From Kangiella geojedonensis (GTDB taxonomy: Bacteria > Pseudomonadota > Gammaproteobacteria > Enterobacterales > Kangiellaceae), in assembly GCF_000981765.1 (NCBI RefSeq), contig NZ_CP010975.1:868001-932000 (forward strand): DNA of 64,000 nucleotides, written 5' to 3'. A model generated the notes under the pieces. It saw only the letters and a list, made by a program, of their open reading frames with translations. It had not been told where the DNA came from and ran no database searches. A program made the position numbers and the translations under genes. Below are positions 26,703 to 36,764 of the stretch, in pieces. Each line of letters starts with the position of its first letter. Positions within the stretch are counted from its first letter, which is position 1.

Positions 26703-28634
26703 ATGGAAGAAGCGAGCATTCTTTATCAAGCGTTTGTTTTCCTTCTCGCCGCGGTTGTTGGTGTTCCAATTGCGAAGCAGTTGGGCTTGGGGTCAGTTCT
26801 CGGCTATTTAATCGCAGGTATTATTATTGGTCCTTTTGCCTTAGGGTTAGTGGGACAAGATGTCACAGACATCATGCACTTCGCGGAGTTTGGCGTGGTC
26901 ATGATGTTATTTTTGATTGGCTTGGAACTGCAGCCTAAAAAACTCTGGAAAATGCGAATGCCCATTTTGGGGCTTGGTGGCCTGCAGGTCATTATTACCA
27001 TGCTCTTACTAACGCTGTTGGCTTTGGCGTTTGATCTGCACTGGAAAATGGCGCTTGCGATCGGCATGATTTTAGCTCTATCCTCAACCGCCATCGTATT
27101 ACAAACTTTATCGGAGAAAGATTTATTACGAACTGATGCTGGCAAGTCAGCTTTTTCAGTGCTTCTATTCCAAGATATTGCCGTCATCCCCATGCTGACC
27201 TTGTTACCTTTATTGGCAACTTTGCCAGTAGAAAGCTCACAATCAGTTGGCCATACTGAGCTGGAAGCATGGCAACAGGCAGCGTTAGTCCTTGGCGTCA
27301 TTAGTGGCATTATTATCGTTGGCCGTTATCTGGTAAGGCCTATTTTCAACTGGATTGCTCGCACAGGCCTGCGCGAGATTTTTATCGCAACCTCTTTGTT
27401 GTTGGTCTTAAGTATTACTATTGCTATGCAAGAGATTGGATTGTCACCAGCGTTAGGTGCTTTCTTGGCAGGGGTAGTGTTGGCGGAGAGTGAGTATCGA
27501 CACGAATTAGAAGTGGGGCTGGTCACGTTTAAAAGTTTACTCTTAGGCCTTTTCTTTATAACGGTTGGCGCCAGCATCAACCTCGACATGCTGATGCAAT
27601 CTCCAGGTCTTATTGCTTTGTTATTGGTATCTTTAATCGCGATTAAAATTATCGTGCTGATGATATTGGCTAAACAGTTCAAGATGTCGTTAATTGAGAA
27701 TTTACTGTTCTCGTTTGCCTTAGCGCAAGGTGGTGAATTTGCTTTCGTTCTCTTTAGCTTCGCTTCTCAAAACGGAGTTTTGAGCAACGACATCATTTCC
27801 TTGCTCACTGTGGTGGTGGCGCTTTCGATGGCTCTAACGCCAGTGTTATTGATTGCTTGTGAAAAACTGATTATTCCGCGCTTGTCTTTCGGCAAAGAGC
27901 GCCGTGCCTTTGATAAAGTTGATGATGGTGAAACTCCAGTCATCGTCGCAGGCTACGGGCGCTTCGGACAGATCGTGTCGCGCATACTACGCTCGCAGGG
28001 GTTTGATACTACGTTGCTGGAGTACGATGCGGTTCAAATCGACTTGGTTAAGAAGTTTGGTACCAAAGCCTACTATGGTGATGTAACGAATGAAGAGGTA
28101 CTTAGAGCCGCTGGCGCTGATGATGCGAAGATGATGGTCATTGCGGTTGGTAACCAAGAAAAGACGCTAAAAGTTATCGACCTGTGTCATAAACATTTCC
28201 CACACCTAAAGATTTACTCGCGTGCTAAAGGTCGTCGTGAAGCTTATGAGCAGAAGAAAGCTGGTGCTGATTTTGTCATGCGTGAAACCTTGGGGTCAGC
28301 GGTGGTACTGGGTAGAGAAGCTTTGATGGGACTCGGCTATCGTAAGTATCAAGCGCACAGAACGGCAACCGCATTTTACCACTATGATTCTCAACATTTA
28401 GAAGAGTTAGCTGAGTTGTGGGGTGATAAGCAATACGTGATTAAAGCTGCTGAGCGCGCAGAAATGCTGGAGGCTGTTTTGAAAGCTGACCAAAGAGACT
28501 CAAAAGTTATGCGCCGCGCGTGGAATACACCCGTGTCACTGGAAGAAGAGGAGAGTGATGACTCCGAAAACGAGGGCGAAAACTCTGACTCTTCTTCAAA
28601 AGAATCATCAGAAAAGAAGAAATCTCGGCCTTGA
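26703..28634 (+). CDS. Glutathione-regulated potassium/proton antiporter, KefB/KefC family
   Basis: 643-aa CPA2 antiporter. About 12 transmembrane helices cover residues 5-380 and include LGYLIAGIIIGPFALG and an ALSSTAIVLQTL segment. A cytoplasmic RCK/TrkA-N domain with the Rossmann motif VIVAGYGRFGQIVSRIL follows (about 400-520), then an acidic/Ser-rich tail. It effluxes K+ in response to electrophile-glutathione adducts to protect against toxic carbonyls. A strong GAGGAGG ribosome-binding site precedes ATG. The stop overlaps the TTG start of fetB. Confidence 0.93.
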   Translation: MEEASILYQAFVFLLAAVVGVPIAKQLGLGSVLGYLIAGIIIGPFALGLVGQDVTDIMHFAEFGVVMMLFLIGLELQPKKLWKMRMPILGLGGLQVIITMLLLTLLALAFDLHWKMALAIGMILALSSTAIVLQTLSEKDLLRTDAGKSAFSVLLFQDIAVIPMLTLLPLLATLPVESSQSVGHTELEAWQQAALVLGVISGIIIVGRYLVRPIFNWIARTGLREIFIATSLLLVLSITIAMQEIGLSPALGAFLAGVVLAESEYRHELEVGLVTFKSLLLGLFFITVGASINLDMLMQSPGLIALLLVSLIAIKIIVLMILAKQFKMSLIENLLFSFALAQGGEFAFVLFSFASQNGVLSNDIISLLTVVVALSMALTPVLLIACEKLIIPRLSFGKERRAFDKVDDGETPVIVAGYGRFGQIVSRILRSQGFDTTLLEYDAVQIDLVKKFGTKAYYGDVTNEEVLRAAGADDAKMMVIAVGNQEKTLKVIDLCHKHFPHLKIYSRAKGRREAYEQKKAGADFVMRETLGSAVVLGREALMGLGYRKYQAHRTATAFYHYDSQHLEELAELWGDKQYVIKAAERAEMLEAVLKADQRDSKVMRRAWNTPVSLEEEESDDSENEGENSDSSSKESSEKKKSRP

Positions 28635-29341
28635 ACTTGCCCGAAATTGGTTATCTAGAATTGTTAATAAGCTGCTTCCCCGTTGTGTTGGTGGCAGTTA
28701 TTTTTTATCGCTGGAAAGCCAATAGCAAAGAATTAATCATTGCCACCTTACGCATGGTAGGACAATTGATTGCGATTGGCTTTGTGCTGGTCTATTTATT
28801 CAAAGAAACTTCCAGTTGGTTAGGCCTATTAGTCATGTCAATAATGCTCGTCGCTGCGGGTTGGATTGCCATGAGACCATTGGTTGATAAGAGTCTTAAA
28901 CATATTGCTCAGCTTTCATCCGCTTTGTTGCTTGGGTGTGGCTCAATTTTAGGACTGGTCATTGTTTTTGTATTGGATTTATCGCCTTGGTATCAGCCTC
29001 GGTTTGTGATTCCATTAGCCGGTATGTTGCTAGCAAACACCATGAATAGCTTGAGTTTATCCGGTGAGCGCTTTGATACTGAGGTAAAAGCTGGGGCGCT
29101 GCTCGAAGCTGCTCGCAATAAGGCTTTTTACACAGCGATGATTCCACAAATAAATTGTTTGCTGGCCGTTGGTCTAGTGGCATTACCCGGTATGATGACA
29201 GGACAGATTTTGTCTGGCGTTAGTCCATTGGTCGCGGTGCGTTATCAAATTGTGATTATGGTGGCGATATTATGCTCTTCAGCATTCTCCACTGCTTGGT
29301 ATCTGATGTCTCGCCACAGACAGAGCGTGGATGAAAACTAA
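28631..29341 (+). CDS. fetB: FetB-like ABC transporter permease (UPF0014)
   Basis: 236 aa with about seven transmembrane helices and the UPF0014 signatures NTMNSLSLSGERF and GMMTGQILSGVSPL. E. coli FetAB (YbbLM) exports iron and gives peroxide resistance. The start is TTG at 28631, overlapping the Kef stop (TTGA), so it is translationally coupled. The usual partner ATPase FetA is not adjacent; it must lie elsewhere or be replaced. Its stop overlaps the convergent mnmC by 4 bp. Confidence 0.85.
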   Translation: MNLPEIGYLELLISCFPVVLVAVIFYRWKANSKELIIATLRMVGQLIAIGFVLVYLFKETSSWLGLLVMSIMLVAAGWIAMRPLVDKSLKHIAQLSSALLLGCGSILGLVIVFVLDLSPWYQPRFVIPLAGMLLANTMNSLSLSGERFDTEVKAGALLEAARNKAFYTAMIPQINCLLAVGLVALPGMMTGQILSGVSPLVAVRYQIVIMVAILCSSAFSTAWYLMSRHRQSVDEN

Positions 29342-31233
29342 TTTATCCTTAGAGGTGAAACTCTACTTAGTAGTGTTTTCGGAAGCGGTGAAGGGCGCTG
29401 ATTGATGGCGTTTGCAATAACTTTTGCACACAGCATTGAGAAGCATAATCCGCGAGCACCAAAGCCGTAGTTCAGCCAAAGGGTTTGATCGCCAACTTGA
29501 TTAAAATAACCGCAAAATGGGAAGCGGTCATAACTGGTCGCTCGCACTCCAGGGTGCTCGTTAGCAATATCTTTTTCAGTAAAATGAAACCCAAAACGCC
29601 GATTGACCTGCGCTATATTGGTTAATGAGTTTTCTCTTCTGACAGCGTCATCAGAGCTATTTTCAAAGGTTGCTCCAATAACTAACTGGCCGTTGTAATG
29701 AGCGATATGCCCATCGTGGTTGATAGGGGTTGTGTGACTATGTTCGGCTTTTAAAGTGGTTAGTTGGCCTCGCATAGGGGCGATTTGAGGCAGGTTCTGA
29801 GTACACGCCGTATGAGGGCTTTGATAACCACTAGCGATGACAACATGGTCGAATTCATTGAGCTGACTTAAGTCGTCAACTTTAGTATTAAGGTGCAACT
29901 GAGTTTTGTCCAAGTCTTTAATTAAGTGCTGACAAAAAGTTTTCCCGTGCACTTGAATCGCTGGAAGTTTGAGTGCTTGAACCAAGCGCTCAGCAACTTG
30001 TAACGTTTGAAATTGAAACCAGCTTTCTTCTCTATGCCAGTTTTGCTTCGCGTAAACCTCTTGGTACTGCTCTAAGTGGTGTTGCGAATATTTTTTATTG
30101 CTCAGTTGGTGTGCAAACTGACTTTGCGCTAGCTCGGGGTACTTATCAATATAGGCTTTTAAGTGACGGAAGCCATGAAAGGTGAGTTGACTGTAGGCAT
30201 TATGATCAGCCGATAAAACGGGTAAAGCGACCAGTGACGGCATGTTGGAAGCGCCACTACAAATGCCATGCTGATCGAACAAGTGGACGTCGATCTGTTG
30301 CTTATGTAACTGATGCGCTAAGGAGCAACCAGCTAGACCGGCACCAATGATAGCTACTTTGTTTGGTTTGGGGCGTGCTGTGATATAGTCTGTAGCGAGC
30401 GTAGGTTTCGGTGTGGAGAGCTCTTTTTCACTGAATTTAGCAGTTAACATTTCACGCTTTCGCCCAAAGCCTGGACGCTTTTCGATATTGAAGCCATAGT
30501 GTGGCAGAGGCTTTCTTAACGCAGCTGCGACGGTAAAGGTCGACAATGTGGTGCCATGAGTGCTGTGAAGCGCCATGAAGTGTAGTAGGCTTTTAGCCCA
30601 CATGTCGGGATTCTTACTGGGCGCAAAACCATCTAAAAACCAAGCGTCGAAAGCGTGGCTTTCCGGCAAGGCTAATTCCTTAAGAGCTTTGTCCGCGGGG
30701 TAAAACAATAAATGAAGCACGATGTTGTCTGAGATTTGCAGCTGATGAATCCCAGGCAGAGCATCAGGGTAATTACTTAACAGCTTTTCCGAATACTCTG
30801 ATTCTACTCCAAGTATTCGAAAGGCTTTTTTTAGGTCGTTAGGGTGAAGAGGGAACTGCTCAATTGACCAGAAGTGGAGTTCAGCTTTTGAGTCTCGAAT
30901 CGCTGTTTGCTGCCACAGCTTTGCCGTTAATAAAAAATTTAACCCTGTGCCAAAGCCTGATTCAAAAATGTGAAACTCGGAACTCTGTTGTAACTTATGT
31001 CGTTCGGTGAACCTAGGCTCAAGGTTATTACCGTTTAAAAAGACATGCGTGCTTTCAGCGATGCCATCTTGAGGGTTGAAGTAAATATCATCAAAAGCGG
31101 GAGAGTAGGGGGCTATTTGGCTATTTTTAGATTGAAGCTGCTCTTCGGAAGCTTCAAGCCACTGATGCTTTTCTGAGTCGTATTGGCGCCATTCGATAAC
31201 AGCGGGTTTTACGCCCAGAAAAGCATTATGCAT
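29338..31233 (-). CDS. mnmC: Bifunctional tRNA mnm5s2U34 biosynthesis protein MnmC
   Basis: 631 aa. The N-terminal methyltransferase domain (about 1-260) has FESGFGTGLNFLL and DAWFLDGFAPSKNPDMW. The C-terminal FAD-dependent oxidoreductase domain begins at about 292 with VAIIGAGLAGCSLAHQL and ends near NYGFGARGL. Together they convert cmnm5 to nm5 and then mnm5 at the wobble uridine of several tRNAs. The length is usual for the fused enzyme. It converges with fetB (4 bp shared) and lies 6 bp downstream of folE on the same strand. Confidence 0.95.
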   Translation of the reverse strand: MHNAFLGVKPAVIEWRQYDSEKHQWLEASEEQLQSKNSQIAPYSPAFDDIYFNPQDGIAESTHVFLNGNNLEPRFTERHKLQQSSEFHIFESGFGTGLNFLLTAKLWQQTAIRDSKAELHFWSIEQFPLHPNDLKKAFRILGVESEYSEKLLSNYPDALPGIHQLQISDNIVLHLLFYPADKALKELALPESHAFDAWFLDGFAPSKNPDMWAKSLLHFMALHSTHGTTLSTFTVAAALRKPLPHYGFNIEKRPGFGRKREMLTAKFSEKELSTPKPTLATDYITARPKPNKVAIIGAGLAGCSLAHQLHKQQIDVHLFDQHGICSGASNMPSLVALPVLSADHNAYSQLTFHGFRHLKAYIDKYPELAQSQFAHQLSNKKYSQHHLEQYQEVYAKQNWHREESWFQFQTLQVAERLVQALKLPAIQVHGKTFCQHLIKDLDKTQLHLNTKVDDLSQLNEFDHVVIASGYQSPHTACTQNLPQIAPMRGQLTTLKAEHSHTTPINHDGHIAHYNGQLVIGATFENSSDDAVRRENSLTNIAQVNRRFGFHFTEKDIANEHPGVRATSYDRFPFCGYFNQVGDQTLWLNYGFGARGLCFSMLCAKVIANAINQRPSPLPKTLLSRVSPLRIN

Positions 31234-31239
31234 AAGGGA

Positions 31240-31797
31240 TTATTTCTTTTCTATAAGGGTCAAGAACTCGTTACGTGTATTCTGAGACGAGCGGAATTGG
31301 CCCAGCATGGTGGAGCTGGTCATGACGGAGTTTTGCTTCTCAACGCCACGCATCATCATACACATGTGTTTTGCTTCGATAATAACGCCAACACCAGATG
31401 CTCCAGTCACTTCTTGTATTGCCTCAGCAATTTGCTTGGTTAAATTCTCCTGAATCTGTAATCGACGGGCAAACATGTCAACGATGCGAGCAATCTTTGA
31501 TAAGCCAATAACCTTACCTGTTGGCAAGTATCCAACGTGGGCTTTCCCGATAAATGGTAGCATGTGGTGCTCACACATAGAGTAAAGCTCTATGTCCTTA
31601 ACGATAACCATTGAATCATTATCAGAATCAAATATTGCACCATTGACCACGGTATTTAAGTCTTGCTCATACCCTTGGGTCAAAAATTGCATTGCTTTTG
31701 CGGCGCGAGTAGGTGTGTCGAGGATACCGTTGCGTGAAATGTCTTCACCTAATTCGACCAACACATCTTTATATAAATTTGCTAACTTATCGGACAT
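31240..31797 (-). CDS. folE: GTP cyclohydrolase I
   Basis: Converts GTP to 7,8-dihydroneopterin triphosphate, the first step of folate and pterin synthesis. About 185 aa with zinc-ligand Cys/His in [20 protein letters not shown] and in [22 protein letters not shown] at 31797 is chosen as the start; an in-frame ATG at 31857 would add 20 residues without family support. It is divergent from pdxB with a short shared promoter region. Confidence 0.95.
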   Translation of the reverse strand: MSDKLANLYKDVLVELGEDISRNGILDTPTRAAKAMQFLTQGYEQDLNTVVNGAIFDSDNDSMVIVKDIELYSMCEHHMLPFIGKAHVGYLPTGKVIGLSKIARIVDMFARRLQIQENLTKQIAEAIQEVTGASGVGVIIEAKHMCMMMRGVEKQNSVMTSSTMLGQFRSSQNTRNEFLTLIEKK

Positions 31798-31872
31798 CTT
31801 GCCATTTCCCGTTTCAATTTCAGTCGTAATTCTAATGGATATCGCTACAATACCCAAATAATTATCACAATT

Positions 31873-32949
31873 ATGTTAATACCGATGTGGAATATCGTTG
31901 CCGATGAAAATATGCCGTTAGTTGAAGAACTGTTTTCCAATATCAGTGGAAAAGCAGCTCATATCAAGCGACTAGCGGGGCGTAGTATTACTTCGCGAGA
32001 CCTACATAACACCGATATTTTATTGGTGCGCTCGGTGACTCAGGTTAATCAATCGTTACTTGAAGGGACTCATGTTCAATTTGTCGGAAGCGCTACCATC
32101 GGCACCGATCATATCGATTTAGACTACTTAGCGGCCAAGAACATTGCCTTTTCCAATGCTCCTGGCTGTAACGCGCAGGGCGTGGCTGAGTATGTATTAA
32201 CCAGTATTGCTTACTGGGCGGAACAGCGTCATATCGACTTAACTAAAGTCACAGTGGGGATTATCGGAGCCGGCAATGTCGGTAGCCGTGTGGCTAAAGT
32301 TTTAGACATACTGGGTATTAAGTACCTACTCAATGACCCACCACTGGCTGATGCTGGCGATCCCAGAGACTTTGTTGGTATTGAACAAATACAACAATGC
32401 GATGTGGTGACCTGCCATGTTCCGTTTGTGCGAGCTGGACAATATGCGACTTATCATCTGGTGGATGACGCTTTTTTAGAGGCCATGCCACAACAGAGCT
32501 TGCTCATTAATAGTTCCCGTGGAGCTGTGGTTGATAACACGGCTGCGCTTGAAATCAAGCGAGCAGGCAAAGTGATTGATTATATTCTTGATGTTTGGGA
32601 AGGCGAGCCTGACGTTAATATTGAACTGTTTGAGCAAACCATGATTGCCACTCCGCATATTGCAGGTTATTCGCAAGAAGGCAAAATCCGTGGCACCTAT
32701 CAACTGTATCAGGCTTTCAATCAATGGTTCGACTTGGAAGATAGTATTGCGCTTGATGAATTACTTCCTGAGGCACCAAAGTGGCAGTGGAGCGGCTCGT
32801 TAGATGGGTTATACCAAAGCCTTCAGCCTTATTACGATATTGAAGCCGATGACCAACGTATGCGCCAAGTTAAAAATAACATTCAGAAAAAGTTTGATCA
32901 TTTGCGCAAAACCTACCCGCAAAGACTCGAATTTCTTGATACGCTATAA
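31873..32949 (+). CDS. pdxB: Erythronate-4-phosphate dehydrogenase
   Basis: Second step of DXP-independent-branch pyridoxal phosphate synthesis in gammaproteobacteria. 358 aa. Features are [15 protein letters not shown] near the N-terminus, a [12 protein letters not shown] segment, the NAD-binding [16 protein letters not shown], and a C-terminal PdxB-specific dimerisation domain. ATG at 31885 (MWNIVADEN) is an alternative start that fits homologues; neither has a clear ribosome-binding site. Confidence 0.94.
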   Translation: MLIPMWNIVADENMPLVEELFSNISGKAAHIKRLAGRSITSRDLHNTDILLVRSVTQVNQSLLEGTHVQFVGSATIGTDHIDLDYLAAKNIAFSNAPGCNAQGVAEYVLTSIAYWAEQRHIDLTKVTVGIIGAGNVGSRVAKVLDILGIKYLLNDPPLADAGDPRDFVGIEQIQQCDVVTCHVPFVRAGQYATYHLVDDAFLEAMPQQSLLINSSRGAVVDNTAALEIKRAGKVIDYILDVWEGEPDVNIELFEQTMIATPHIAGYSQEGKIRGTYQLYQAFNQWFDLEDSIALDELLPEAPKWQWSGSLDGLYQSLQPYYDIEADDQRMRQVKNNIQKKFDHLRKTYPQRLEFLDTL

Positions 32950-32952
32950 ATT

Positions 32953-33189
32953 ATGAAACCATTAAACTTTATTTTAAAAGCAAAGATTCAACGTGGCTGG
33001 AAGATAGTGATTCTCAGCTTTATCCTCGCCGCTTTTATCGGCTTACCGCTGATGTTTCTCGCCTCATTGATTGCAGCAGGAGCTCTACAAACTGTGTTGG
33101 GCTTGGTCTCGATATTTATTGTTGTTGCGGGGTTGGTGAGTATGATGGGCGGGTTTTTTATTGTGTTGTATGATTTGTATCAGAGTTAG
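32953..33189 (+). CDS. Small membrane protein of unknown function
   Basis: 78 aa with two predicted transmembrane helices (about 17-43 and 46-74) separated by a short loop, and a basic N-terminus. It starts 3 bp after pdxB and is probably co-transcribed. No family is recognised. Confidence 0.6.
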   Translation: MKPLNFILKAKIQRGWKIVILSFILAAFIGLPLMFLASLIAAGALQTVLGLVSIFIVVAGLVSMMGGFFIVLYDLYQS

Positions 33190-33528
33190 GTTTGTAGTTA
33201 TGTAATGTACCCTTTTCTTTGCTTGTCCAAAGAAAAGGGCGAAAAGAAAAGACACCCCAAATATTAGACCTAAAGGCTTCCCTCGTAATCTAAAATTATA
33301 ACGTGCCATCAAATGAAACCTCGCTGTTTCGTTTTGATTAAATTAGGCTATCCCTGCCTAATTTGCACTATAATTTTAAATCACATCGGCTAATGTTTAT
33401 GGGGAATGGGCGCAAGCCTGATAACTTTATATTCTTGTCATTCCGAGAATTGATCGAAGAGAATCCTTTTAGGGAGATCGTGGGATCCAGCTCATAGAAC
33501 AGGTTAAGCGTAGCTGTAACCCTACACA
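33190..33528. repeat. Intergenic region with a 12-bp inverted repeat and repeat-like segments
   Basis: No gene is supported in this gap of about 340 bp. CCCTTTTCTTTG (33210-33221) pairs perfectly with CAAAGAAAAGGG (33228-33239) around CTTGTC, and could end transcription from pdxB. The following AAAAGAAAAGACACCCC and the CATTCCGAG segment at about 33440 look like dispersed intergenic repeat sequence known in many proteobacteria. The minus-strand frame 33085-33312 through it is judged non-coding. Confidence 0.5.
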
Positions 33529-34860
33529 TTAATCATCAGACTTCTTAATACCGCCAAACTTCTTCTTTGGCTTTGAGCTTATATTTGAGTTTTTCTTTTC
33601 CTGTTTCTTGTCTTGCTTTTTCGCGAGTCGTTTTTTGTCGCGGTTGGTCATGCCTTTTTTGCCGGCGGGTTTACGTTTTTGGGTGCCGGCGGCTTTGCCG
33701 CTTTTCTTGAGTTTTTGTGGCCCCTGGTATTTGGCGACGAGGTTTTTGACGGTTTTAACGTCGAAGCGGGTGCCGAGTTTGGTTTGAATGGTAACCATGA
33801 GGTTCCAGTCTTTGTGGGTAATTAGGGATATGGCGGCGCCTTCTGCGCCTGCGCGGCCGGTACGGCCGATACGGTGAATATAGTCTTCAAGGCTTTGCGC
33901 CATGTCGAAGTTGATCACGAGGTCAACGTCTTTGACGTCAAGGCCGCGTGCGGCGACGTCTGAAGCAATCAAAACGTCGAACTTTCCGTCACGGAATTGC
34001 ACCATGATATGGTTACGAGTGTCTTGCTTGATATCGCCGTGGATATGGCCAACTCGTAGCTTGTGATAACGAAGAAGCCCGCTGAGTCGTTCAACCTGTG
34101 TTTTGGTGTTACAGAAAACGACGGCTTTGCGGTATTTTTCGTTTTGTAATAATTGCCCTGTGAGCTTTTCTTTGTGCTCTAAATTATCGGCCGTGATGAT
34201 CGACTGGTGAATATTCGCTTGCGCGTCTTCGTAGGTGTTGAGCGTGATGGTTTCAGGGTTTTTGAGCAAGGTCTTAGTGATATGGCGAATACCTGAGCCT
34301 TGTAGCGTTGCTGAAAATAGCAGGCTTTGGCGATCGTTAGAGCAATAGTTTGCAATAGCAATAACATCGTCACTGAAGCCCATATCGAGCATCTTGTCGG
34401 CTTCGTCCAGCACCAAAAACTCTAAGTCATCGAAATCAGTCGCGCCTTGCTGGCTATGATCGAGAATACGTCCTGGCGTACCAATAATAATCTCAGGGTT
34501 TTTGCGCATGGCTGCACGCTGAACCTTAAACTCTTCGCCACCCGTAATTAAACCTGCTTGAATACCCGTAAACTTTGCCAAGTCCATGGTTTGCTTGTGG
34601 ATCTGGCGAGCCAGTTCGCGTGTCGGCGCTAAGATTAGGACGCGAGTACCGCTATTCGGTGCTTTCTTCGCTAGCAATTGCTCTAAAATGGGCAGTACAA
34701 ATGCTGCTGTTTTACCTGAGCCAGTTTCCGCGCTGGCCATAACATCTAAGCCATCCAACACCACTGGGATCGCTTCCTGCTGAATATCAGTAGGCTTGGT
34801 GATACTCAGTTTATCAAGGGCTTTTATCAGTTTTGGATTCAGTTCTTGGAAGATGCTCAT
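33529..34860 (-). CDS. DEAD-box ATP-dependent RNA helicase (SrmB-like)
   Basis: 443 aa with the full motif set: the Q motif (KPTDIQQEAIP), Walker A AETGSGKTAA, PTRELA, TPGRIL, DEAD, SAT (LLFSATLQG), and C-terminal ARGLDVKDVD and HRIGRTGRAG. The tail (about 375-443) is very Lys-rich, suggesting RNA binding. LLFSATLQG and ADNLEHKEKL recall SrmB, which acts in 50S ribosome assembly, rather than RhlE. The precise paralogue is not certain. Confidence 0.93.
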   Translation of the reverse strand: MSIFQELNPKLIKALDKLSITKPTDIQQEAIPVVLDGLDVMASAETGSGKTAAFVLPILEQLLAKKAPNSGTRVLILAPTRELARQIHKQTMDLAKFTGIQAGLITGGEEFKVQRAAMRKNPEIIIGTPGRILDHSQQGATDFDDLEFLVLDEADKMLDMGFSDDVIAIANYCSNDRQSLLFSATLQGSGIRHITKTLLKNPETITLNTYEDAQANIHQSIITADNLEHKEKLTGQLLQNEKYRKAVVFCNTKTQVERLSGLLRYHKLRVGHIHGDIKQDTRNHIMVQFRDGKFDVLIASDVAARGLDVKDVDLVINFDMAQSLEDYIHRIGRTGRAGAEGAAISLITHKDWNLMVTIQTKLGTRFDVKTVKNLVAKYQGPQKLKKSGKAAGTQKRKPAGKKGMTNRDKKRLAKKQDKKQEKKNSNISSKPKKKFGGIKKSDD

Positions 34861-34950
34861 GCGCTATAGGGTTCTCTAATCAATGTGGGCGGCGAATCTG
34901 AGGCTAATTCTATCACTAACTTTAAAGGACTGTTACTGTTTCGGACTATC

Positions 34951-35169
34951 CTAAGAAGGTTTCTTCAACAGCGGCCGTAACATGCCTTCAAGGCCGTTAA
35001 GTTTTACTTCGTACATTAAAGCGAGCTGCTGGCCGAGTTTGCCTTCGGGGAAGCCGTTTTTGTGGAACCAGACTAAGTAAGGTTCTGGTAGCTCCAGAAG
35101 TTTACGGCCTTTGTATTTACCAAAAGGCATGGTTTGATTGATACTTTCGAGAAGAAGTTCTTGATTCAT
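34951..35169 (-). CDS. DUF3820 family protein
   Basis: 72 aa. The core TMPFGKYKGRKLLELPEPYL followed by GFPEGKLGQQLALMYEVKLNGL is the DUF3820 signature, a small family sometimes called quorum-sensing-regulated virulence factor-like. Its function is not established. ATG at 35169 is chosen over TTG at 35196, which would add nine non-conserved residues. Confidence 0.85.
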   Translation of the reverse strand: MNQELLLESINQTMPFGKYKGRKLLELPEPYLVWFHKNGFPEGKLGQQLALMYEVKLNGLEGMLRPLLKKPS

Positions 35170-35252
35170 AAGGTTGGAATAAGGTTGTCTTTGCAATTAT
35201 TTTTGGACGCTTTATGATGCTATTACCTCAAATTATTATTAAAAAGGCAATT

Positions 35253-36488
35253 ATGATGAAAAAAACAATGATTGCATCGCTTGTGGCGTCGGTGGCATTG
35301 GGTTTAGTGGCTTGTGGCTCTGCGCCAGTTGTTGAAGAAGCGGCTCCCGATTATGCCAAGCAAGCACAAGAGATTAGTAAGAAATATGTGATCGCGGATT
35401 TGCATATTGATGTGCCACACCGTTTGCATGACTCGAATGAGGACATCAGTGAAGCGACTGAAGGTGGAGACTTTGATTATCCTCGTGCTGTTCAAGGCGG
35501 TTTAGACGCGCCTTTTATGTCGATATATATTCCCGCGAATTTGGAGTTTAAAGCTGAGGGTGAAAGTTATAAGTTAGCGAATGAGCTGATCGATAACGTT
35601 GAAGCAATCGTGGCAAATAATCCGAATAAGTTTGCTTTAGCGACTAGTCCTGCGGAAGTCCGCGAAAACTTCAAAAATGGTGTCATTTCTTTGCCGATGG
35701 GCATGGAGAATGGTTCGCCAATTGAAGGCAAGCTAGAAAACGTAGAGTATTTTTATGACCGTGGTATTCGTTACATTACCTTAGCGCACTCTCGTAGTAA
35801 TCACTTGTCGGACTCTTCTTACGATGAAGCTCGCCCGAACGAAGGCTTAAGTGACTTTGGTAAGGATGTGGTTCGAGAAATGAATCGCTTAGGTATTATG
35901 GTCGACGTATCGCACCTATCTGATGATGCGTTTTATGATGTTCTAGAAGTGTCGGAGACTCCAGTCATCGCCAGCCACTCGTCTGCCCGTTATTACACAC
36001 CAGGTTTTGAGCGTAATATGGACGACGATATGATTGAGGATATGGCTGAGAAAGGCGGCGTTATCTTTATTAACTTTGGTTCGACGTTTATCTCGCAAGA
36101 CTCGATTGAAAACAATAATGCTTATAAAGAGGCAGTAAAAAATTATATCGAGTCTAATAATCTTGACCCTAAGAAAGATGCATCATCAATAGAAAGCTTT
36201 AGAAAAAGCTATCGCCAGAGAACGCCATTCCAGTTTGCCGATCGTGAGGATGTGCTGGATCACATTGACCATGTGGTTAACTTGGTGGGTGTTGATTATG
36301 TCGGTTTAGGCTCAGATTACGATGGGGTGGGCGACAGCTTACCAACGGGGCTTAAAGATGTATCAACTTATCCAAACTTGATTGCAGGCTTGTTGGAAAG
36401 AGGCTACTCAGAGCAAGATATTGAGAAGATGCTTTCCGGAAACTTGATGCGTGTTTGGACACAAGTAGAAAATCACGCTACGAAGTGA
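35253..36488 (+). CDS. M19-family membrane dipeptidase, lipoprotein
   Basis: About 411 aa with a lipoprotein signal peptide (lipobox LVAC, Cys21), so it is anchored in the envelope. M19 renal-dipeptidase features are DLHIDVPH (first Zn ligands), MGMENGSPI (bridging Glu), ITLAHSRSNHLSDSS, VDVSHLSDDAF, IASHSSAR (His ligand), and a GLGSDYDGVG motif with the catalytic Asp. It hydrolyses dipeptides, including D-configured C-terminal ones. ATG at 35253 (or 35256) has an AAGG site; the longer frame from 35214 would bury the signal peptide. Confidence 0.94.
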   Translation: MMKKTMIASLVASVALGLVACGSAPVVEEAAPDYAKQAQEISKKYVIADLHIDVPHRLHDSNEDISEATEGGDFDYPRAVQGGLDAPFMSIYIPANLEFKAEGESYKLANELIDNVEAIVANNPNKFALATSPAEVRENFKNGVISLPMGMENGSPIEGKLENVEYFYDRGIRYITLAHSRSNHLSDSSYDEARPNEGLSDFGKDVVREMNRLGIMVDVSHLSDDAFYDVLEVSETPVIASHSSARYYTPGFERNMDDDMIEDMAEKGGVIFINFGSTFISQDSIENNNAYKEAVKNYIESNNLDPKKDASSIESFRKSYRQRTPFQFADREDVLDHIDHVVNLVGVDYVGLGSDYDGVGDSLPTGLKDVSTYPNLIAGLLERGYSEQDIEKMLSGNLMRVWTQVENHATK

Positions 36489-36543
36489 TATTTTTTGTAG
36501 CTTAAAAGTTCAATAAGGTTTACTAGCAAAAAAAGAGAGGAAA

Positions 36544-36750
36544 ATGATGAATAAGAAAATTATTGGAATTGTATTGTTAGCAGTAGGCATCGCCTTGTTC
36601 TTCTGGGGTTATAATATGACCCAGTCGGTCGGTGAAGAAATGAAGGAAGCTTTTACGGGATCTTTCTCTGATAAAGCGACTTGGTTGATGATCGGTGGCG
36701 GGGCACTTGGCCTTATTGGCTTGTTACAGTTAGTGATTGGAAAGAAGTAA
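36544..36750 (+). CDS. DUF3185 family small membrane protein
   Basis: 68 aa with two transmembrane helices (about 5-24 and 47-65). The N-terminal KIIGIVLLAVGIALFFWGYNM and later GSFSDKATWLMIGGGAL match DUF3185. The function is unknown. It has an AGAGAGG ribosome-binding site and is followed by a strong terminator. Confidence 0.85.
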   Translation: MMNKKIIGIVLLAVGIALFFWGYNMTQSVGEEMKEAFTGSFSDKATWLMIGGGALGLIGLLQLVIGKK

Positions 36751-36764
36751 TTACCATCGATTCT

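Noticed and set aside
33085-33312. 75-aa minus-strand frame
   Set aside because: It crosses the inverted repeat and overlaps the small membrane gene; it looks like repeat sequence, not a gene.
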